Of a stretch of 64,000 nucleotides of DNA, positions 63,383-64,000 are shown piece by piece; the first letter of the stretch is position 1; every line of letters starts with the position of its first letter. Under the pieces are notes generated by a model. That model searched no databases. It saw only the letters and a program-made list of their open reading frames with translations, and was not told where the DNA came from. The translations under genes were made by a program, and so were the position numbers. This DNA is from Bacteroidales bacterium (GTDB taxonomy: Bacteria > Bacteroidota > Bacteroidia > Bacteroidales > UBA932): assembly GCA_017437125.1 (NCBI GenBank), contig JAFSBV010000019.1:124001-188000 (forward strand). Direction: 5' to 3'.

Positions 63383-64000
63383 CTATCTGACCTTACGACG
63401 GACAGCCATCATGAAACGATACACAAGTTCTGAGTTCATATCCCATGACGGGAATTCCGTGCCCACATATTCAAGAACCTGGTCGAGGGTCTCCATCGTG
63501 TTTATACGTGAGAGAGTATCGACAAAAGTCTGTGCATCTTCATTGAAGAGCAGATTGATGAAGATGATCCTGTCATTGAGCGAAATCGCACTTCTGATAT
63601 CCCTGACCGGAGTTCCTGGCATATCCTTCCTCCATGCATGATCCTGTGCCATCACATCATTGATTGTCGGCATGGCCATACCCTCGGCCTTAGCGGCGAC
63701 AGTCACCGGTTCTTCTTCAGGCTCTGGCTCTACAGCAGGCTCTTCTACCGGCTCCACTTCAGGGGCGGCTTCAGGAATATCGCCAAACGGCAGGTCATCA
63801 TCCTGAATCTCAACTGTTTCCACTTCCGGAACAACCGGTTCATCCATATCGATTTCGATATCGATGGACTCAGTGGCAAAATCTTCAGGATCAACTATCT
63901 GCTGCAATTCCGCCATCTTGGCATCAAGTCTTTCAAGCTGAGTTCTGATTGAAGACATCATGGATTTGATTTCAGATAAAATCTGCTGCTCTCTATTTTC
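63383..64000 (-). CDS. Coiled-coil and Glu/Pro-rich protein of unknown function (cut by the window edge)
   Basis: The last 205 residues are visible. The frame stays open across the ATG at 63961 to the window edge (ENREQQILSEIKS before MMSSIRTQLERL), and the heptad pattern continues, so the real start lies outside. Order: coiled coil, a very acidic Pro/Val/Glu linker (PEVETVEIQDDD; PVEEPAVEPEPEEEP), then a conserved-looking globular end (RDIRSAISLNDRIIFINLLFNED, LDQVLEYVGTEFPSWD, FMMAVRRKVR) of a type common in Bacteroidetes hypothetical proteins. No function known. It is 3 bases upstream of rsmI. Confidence 0.75.
   Translation of the reverse strand, partial: ENREQQILSEIKSMMSSIRTQLERLDAKMAELQQIVDPEDFATESIDIEIDMDEPVVPEVETVEIQDDDLPFGDIPEAAPEVEPVEEPAVEPEPEEEPVTVAAKAEGMAMPTINDVMAQDHAWRKDMPGTPVRDIRSAISLNDRIIFINLLFNEDAQTFVDTLSRINTMETLDQVLEYVGTEFPSWDMNSELVYRFMMAVRRKVR

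Overview
The window reads as chromosomal DNA of a Bacteroidales bacterium. The evidence is a SusC/SusD pair with satellite lipoproteins, BACON, DUF4458-like, DUF4843, DUF4493 and DUF4954 proteins, Mfa/Fim-type fimbrial accessory lipoproteins, a complete Na+-translocating NADH:quinone reductase operon, pyruvate phosphate dikinase, and many copies of the Bacteroidetes -7 promoter box TAnnTTTG. I cannot name genus or species. There is no rRNA, CRISPR array, insertion sequence, prophage or integrase, and no gene-free stretch longer than 300 bases. About 88-90% of the DNA is coding.

Layout. 1-3.2 kb: the end of a HAD phosphatase, then a rightward set (AI-2E-type permease, secreted esterase, S1/P1 nuclease). 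3.2-6.0 kb: leftward RluA pseudouridine synthase and rightward dnaK. 6.1-8.4 kb: a TonB-dependent receptor. 8.6-23.9 kb: a leftward nine-gene operon, transcribed as SusC, SusD, DUF4843, DUF5003-like repeats, DUF4458-like LRR lipoprotein, BACON-LRR lipoprotein, subtilisin-like protease, DUF1573 protein, small lipoprotein. A DUF4493/DUF6359-like lipoprotein lies just upstream, behind a leader that has a consensus promoter and a terminator-like hairpin. 25.4-27.9 kb: UvrD/PcrA helicase. 28.0-33.9 kb: nqrABCDEF.

33.9-36.4 kb: leftward DUF47 (PhoU-like) gene followed by two tandem Stealth phosphotransferases. 36.6-39.5 kb: three rightward cell-surface genes of fimbrial-accessory type. 39.5-42.4 kb: uvrA. 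42.5-43.3 kb: hsp20, tRNA-Asp and tRNA-Val. 43.3-50.0 kb: a very large alpha-2-macroglobulin-like protein behind folC. 50.0-54.1 kb: an orphan PurL-like AIR-synthase C-domain protein, then ppdK. 54.1-60.1 kb: leftward rlmN, patatin-barrel protein, recX, DUF4954. 60.2-64.0 kb: recA, a small lipoprotein, a helix-hairpin-helix protein, rsmI and a truncated coiled-coil protein.

How the parts fit. The 15 kb SusCD operon has the parts expected of a surface system that grips a protein or glycoprotein, cuts it with a lipid-anchored subtilase and imports the products through SusC/SusD. No glycoside hydrolase is present, so peptides are a more natural cargo than glycans (inference). The Nqr complex supplies a sodium motive force, and PPDK interconverts PEP and pyruvate. 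uvrA, the UvrD-type helicase, recA, recX and the HhH protein are DNA repair, recombination or uptake genes scattered as ordinary housekeeping. Several transcription units converge with almost no spacer, and at two of them the rightward terminator lies inside the opposing reading frame.
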